Source of the DNA: Salinibacterium sp. NK8237
Lineage (GTDB): Bacteria; Actinomycetota; Actinomycetes; Actinomycetales; Microbacteriaceae
Direction of reading: 5' to 3'
Assembly (NCBI RefSeq): GCF_015864955.1
Contig: NZ_JADYWE010000001.1
Location: forward strand, 1,674,001-1,738,000
DNA: 64,000 nucleotides
The position numbers and the translations under genes are program-made. Shown in pieces: positions 61,663 to 64,000 of the stretch (position 1 is the first letter of the stretch; each line of letters opens with the position of its first letter). Below the pieces are notes generated by a model, which had not been told where the DNA came from, did no database searches, and was given only the letters and a program-made list of their open reading frames with translations.

Positions 61663-62358
61663 CTAGCTGGACTGGCGTGCGAGCTGGCCCAGGGCATCCG
61701 CGTCGAGGATGACGACGCGGGCGCGGCCCTGCCGGATGATTCCGCGGCTGGCCAGATCAGACATGGCCTTGCTTGTGGATTCGCGGGTCGCACCGAGGAG
61801 TCCAGCGAGCTGATCGTGGCTGAGGCGGATTGTCGGATGCGTGAAGCGCGAAATGGGGGCTGCTTCGGCGAGGCGCAACAGCGTGCTGCACACGCGGGAC
61901 TGCAACGGGCGAAGCGCAAGATCGGTGAGACGCTCTTCGAGCCGGACGACTTGCTCGCCGAGGTGGCGCGAAATGCGAATCGCAATGCGCGGGTCAGAGA
62001 GGAGGTACCGCTCGACATCCGCAGTATTGAGGAGACAGATTTCGACGTTGTCGACCGCTTCGGCGTAGTTGTCGTACATGCGCTGGCCGACCATCATCAT
62101 TTCGCCAAAGACTGCGCCCGGCTCGAGGATCGCCATCGTGAGGGCCTTGCCGTCTTCGGTGACCCGGAAGATGCGGATGCGACCCTCTTTCAAAATGAAA
62201 AGAGCGGTGACGGGCTGGCTCTGGCTGAACACCAACTCGCCCATCGCATACGAACGCGAGGGCGCCATGCGGTCCATCTGCTCGATCTCGGCAGGCGACA
62301 GGTCGGCGAACAGGTCAACTTCGCTTAGGCAGCTAAATGAACCGTTGTCGATTGGCAT
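61663..62358 (-). CDS. Crp/Fnr-family transcriptional regulator
   Basis: A 231-residue regulator: cyclic-nucleotide-binding-like beta roll (about 14-130: LFADLSPAEIEQMDRMAP, GAVFGEMMMVG) and a winged helix (about 170-215) with LSHDQLAGLLGATRESTSKA, close to the Crp signature. No Fnr-type Cys cluster is evident; Cys10 is single. An alternative start at 62448 (AGAGG closely upstream) would add 30 residues. It follows the flavodoxin-like gene in the same direction, so both may be co-transcribed. Confidence 0.86.
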   Translation of the reverse strand: MPIDNGSFSCLSEVDLFADLSPAEIEQMDRMAPSRSYAMGELVFSQSQPVTALFILKEGRIRIFRVTEDGKALTMAILEPGAVFGEMMMVGQRMYDNYAEAVDNVEICLLNTADVERYLLSDPRIAIRISRHLGEQVVRLEERLTDLALRPLQSRVCSTLLRLAEAAPISRFTHPTIRLSHDQLAGLLGATRESTSKAMSDLASRGIIRQGRARVVILDADALGQLARQSS

Positions 62359-62468
62359 GAGTGGTTCAGAATCCCTTCGCTGCGGCGACCACGGGCGCTC
62401 GCCCGCCAGAGGGGCAGACGCCACTCTCTCGCCACAGGGATCCATCATGGCATGCTCGCCTCTACTCT

Positions 62469-63218
62469 CTAGCGGTATTCGGGGTTGGCTTCGAAGCCGA
62501 AGTGCTCGCCGTCGTTCCACGCCTTGCGGGTGTTTCCGTAGGCGGGGATACCGCCGGCGTTCTTGAGAATCGAGGCCAGGTGCATGAGGTTCCACGACAT
62601 GAAGGTCGTGTTGCGGTTAGTGAAGTCGTTCTCGAGACCGCCTGAGCCCTCGTCGAGGTAGCTGGGGCCGGGGCCGATTTCGCCAAGCCAGCCAGCATCC
62701 GCTGCGGGAGGGATGACGTAGCCAATGTGCTGAAGGCTATAGAGCACCGACATGGCGGAGTGCTTCATGCCATCCTCGTTTCCGGTGAAGAGCGCGCCGC
62801 CGACCTTGCCATAGAAGACGTACTGGCCCTTGTCGTTGAACTCGCCACTCATCGCATAGAGACGCTCGATGAGCATCCGCGTGACAGAGGAGTTGTCGCC
62901 CAGCCAGATCGGTCCGCCGATGACGAGGATGTCGGCCGCTTCGATGAGGGGCCAGACTTCGTCCATCCAGGCATCCTTCTCCCAGCCGTGCTCGCGCATG
63001 TCTGGATAGACGCCGATGGCGATGTCGTGGTCGATGAAACGCACGTTGTCGACGTGCACTCCGGCACTGCGCATCAGCTGGATGCTGGAATCCATGAGCC
63101 CCTGGGTGTGGCTCATCTCGGGGCTCTTCTTGAGCGTGCAGTTGATGAAGACGGCCTTGAGCCCGTCGTAGCGGGGGGCGTCTGCAGGAACGGTGTTCGC
63201 GTTAGTTTCGGTAGCCAT
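62469..63218 (-). CDS. Flavodoxin-like NAD(P)H-dependent oxidoreductase
   Basis: A 249-residue flavodoxin-fold protein: KAVFINCTLKKSPEMSHTQGL (phosphate loop, in parts), ADILVIGGPIWLGDNSSVTRMLIERL in parts, KVGGALFTGNEDG. The middle-to-end matches the FMN reductase / WrbA-like group. Redox partner unknown. Divergent from the disulfide oxidoreductase gene across 113 bp and upstream of a Crp-type regulator, suggesting a redox-response unit (inference). Confidence 0.84.
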   Translation of the reverse strand: MATETNANTVPADAPRYDGLKAVFINCTLKKSPEMSHTQGLMDSSIQLMRSAGVHVDNVRFIDHDIAIGVYPDMREHGWEKDAWMDEVWPLIEAADILVIGGPIWLGDNSSVTRMLIERLYAMSGEFNDKGQYVFYGKVGGALFTGNEDGMKHSAMSVLYSLQHIGYVIPPAADAGWLGEIGPGPSYLDEGSGGLENDFTNRNTTFMSWNLMHLASILKNAGGIPAYGNTRKAWNDGEHFGFEANPEYR

Positions 63219-63331
63219 GACCCGATGTTACGGGCGAGCCCTCGTTGAGAACTGTGATCTAGCGTACGGTTCGCTGAACAATGCGCTGCTAAACATGACT
63301 GGGGGCAAACGCCCTCTCGAAAGGAACACGC

Positions 63332-64000
63332 ATGCCCGCTCAGTGGGATCTCATCGTCATCGGCTCCGGCAGCGCCGGAATTGTCGCCAGCAAGACCGCC
63401 GCCCGGTTTGGTGCACGGGTGTTGATGGTCGAACGCCACCGTCTCGGTGGGGATTGCCTCTGGACCGGCTGCGTTCCCTCGAAATCACTGATCGCTACAG
63501 CGCATGCCGCTCACGTCATGCGAACCTCCGAGCGCTTCGGCATCACCGCCGACAACGTAACAATCGACTTTGCGCGGGCGATGGGGCACGTCAAGGATGC
63601 GATTGCCACGATCGAGCCGCACGATTCCGCCGAGGCTTTTGCCGAGTTCGGCATCGAGGTCATCCACGGGGATGCTCACTTCACTGGTCGCCACTCGCTA
63701 GAAATCGATGGCACTCGCCACACGTTCGTGCAGGCCGTGATCGCGACAGGGACCGAACCGCGTCTCCCCAAGTTCGCCGGCACCGACAGCATCGAGATGC
63801 TCACGAGCGACAGCATTTGGGAACTCGACGAACTACCACCGCGCCTCGTCGTGCTGGGCGGCGGTGCGATCGCAAGTGAACTCGGCCAAGCAATGGCCCG
63901 ACTGGGTTCCGCCGTGACGATTGTGAACCGCCGCGACCGCATCCTTCCCACTGAGGATGAGCGTTCCAGCAGCATCCTGCAGGCGACGTTCGACGGCGAC
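63332..64000 (+). CDS. Pyridine nucleotide-disulfide oxidoreductase (MerA/Lpd-like), cut by window end
   Basis: The first 223 codons of a class I disulfide oxidoreductase: FAD fold LIVIGSGSAGIVAS, redox pair DCLWTGCVPSKS (Cys42, Cys47), ATGTEPRLP and the NAD(P) fold VVLGGGAIASELGQAMARLG. The redox motif CLWTGCVPSK is typical of mercuric-reductase-like and uncharacterised FAD reductases rather than glutathione reductase; no N-terminal HMA domain. AAAGGA lies eight bases before the ATG. The C-terminal dimer domain is beyond the window. Confidence 0.88.
   Translation, partial: MPAQWDLIVIGSGSAGIVASKTAARFGARVLMVERHRLGGDCLWTGCVPSKSLIATAHAAHVMRTSERFGITADNVTIDFARAMGHVKDAIATIEPHDSAEAFAEFGIEVIHGDAHFTGRHSLEIDGTRHTFVQAVIATGTEPRLPKFAGTDSIEMLTSDSIWELDELPPRLVVLGGGAIASELGQAMARLGSAVTIVNRRDRILPTEDERSSSILQATFDGD

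Noticed and set aside
62359..62595. N-terminal extension of the Crp-family frame up to 62595.
   Set aside because: It would overlap the flavodoxin-like gene and gives an Arg/Pro-rich stretch unlike any Crp protein; a shorter start is used.
63253..63268. TGTGA half-site between the flavodoxin-like and disulfide oxidoreductase genes as a Crp operator.
   Set aside because: Only one half matches TGTGA-N6-TCACA; the other arm does not, so chance is likely.

Overview
The window looks like chromosome of a high-GC actinobacterium of the family Microbacteriaceae (Salinibacterium/Rhodoglobus/Cryobacterium-like). Supporting signs are a dnaK-grpE-dnaJ-hspR operon with HAIR operators, a C50-type carotenoid cluster (crtB, crtI, two small lycopene cyclase subunits, a UbiA-type lycopene elongase and a divergent idi), an actinobacterial Dcd, GntR/FCD, PadR and MarR regulators, and LAxTG-type surface anchors. 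Genus assignment is inference from gene content only; no rRNA or tRNA gene was found.

Layout. 1-6.2 kb: tail of an alpha/beta hydrolase, a GntR/FCD regulator plus a stand-alone Cache-domain protein, and divergently a polyamine-type ABC importer (ATPase, binding lipoprotein, two permeases). 6.2-8.8 kb: APC-family amino acid permease, then a Met/His-rich DUF305 lipoprotein and a DUF6153-like membrane protein. 8.8-18.5 kb: one long minus-strand cluster for reductive pyrimidine/hydantoin breakdown. In transcription order it has an N-carbamoyl-beta-alanine amidase, a dihydropyrimidinase, a luciferase-like oxidoreductase, an NMT1-type ABC importer, a class III aminotransferase and a PNPOx-family protein. 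No conventional dihydropyrimidine dehydrogenase is present. 18.5-23.5 kb: DUF2071 protein and the heat-shock operon. 23.5-29.6 kb: giant LuxR regulator followed by a translationally coupled chitinase (GH18+CBM5/12) and beta-glucanase (GH16+ricin-B lectin).

29.6-44.5 kb: two tandem paralogous surface proteins of about 2,430 residues each, with DUF11-like domains, eight SdrD/Cna-B-like repeats with DxNxDGxxD loops and a C-terminal LAFTG sorting signal. 45-47.8 kb: UMF1-type MFS transporter, isocitrate lyase/PEP-mutase family enzyme, MarR regulator. 47.8-52.4 kb: carotenoid genes. 52.5-54.3 kb: lipoprotein, dcd and a riboflavin kinase without an FAD-synthetase domain.

54.4-60.1 kb: a flavin-dependent monooxygenase module (flavin reductase, PadR regulator, NtaA/SnaA-type monooxygenase, NMT1-type ABC importer). 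The same 18-base word lies at the padR promoter and upstream of the binding-protein gene. 60.1-61.6 kb: two more lipoproteins of the family seen at 52.5 kb, all ending ANPTRxY. 61.6-64 kb: Crp-family regulator, flavodoxin-like reductase, and the start of a pyridine-nucleotide disulfide oxidoreductase cut by the window end.

Overall the region combines importers and catabolic modules for small nitrogen compounds (polyamine, amino acid, pyrimidine and an unknown monooxygenase substrate), polysaccharide hydrolases with giant adhesin-like proteins, and pigment and stress genes. This fits a free-living, surface- or particle-associated heterotroph (inference).
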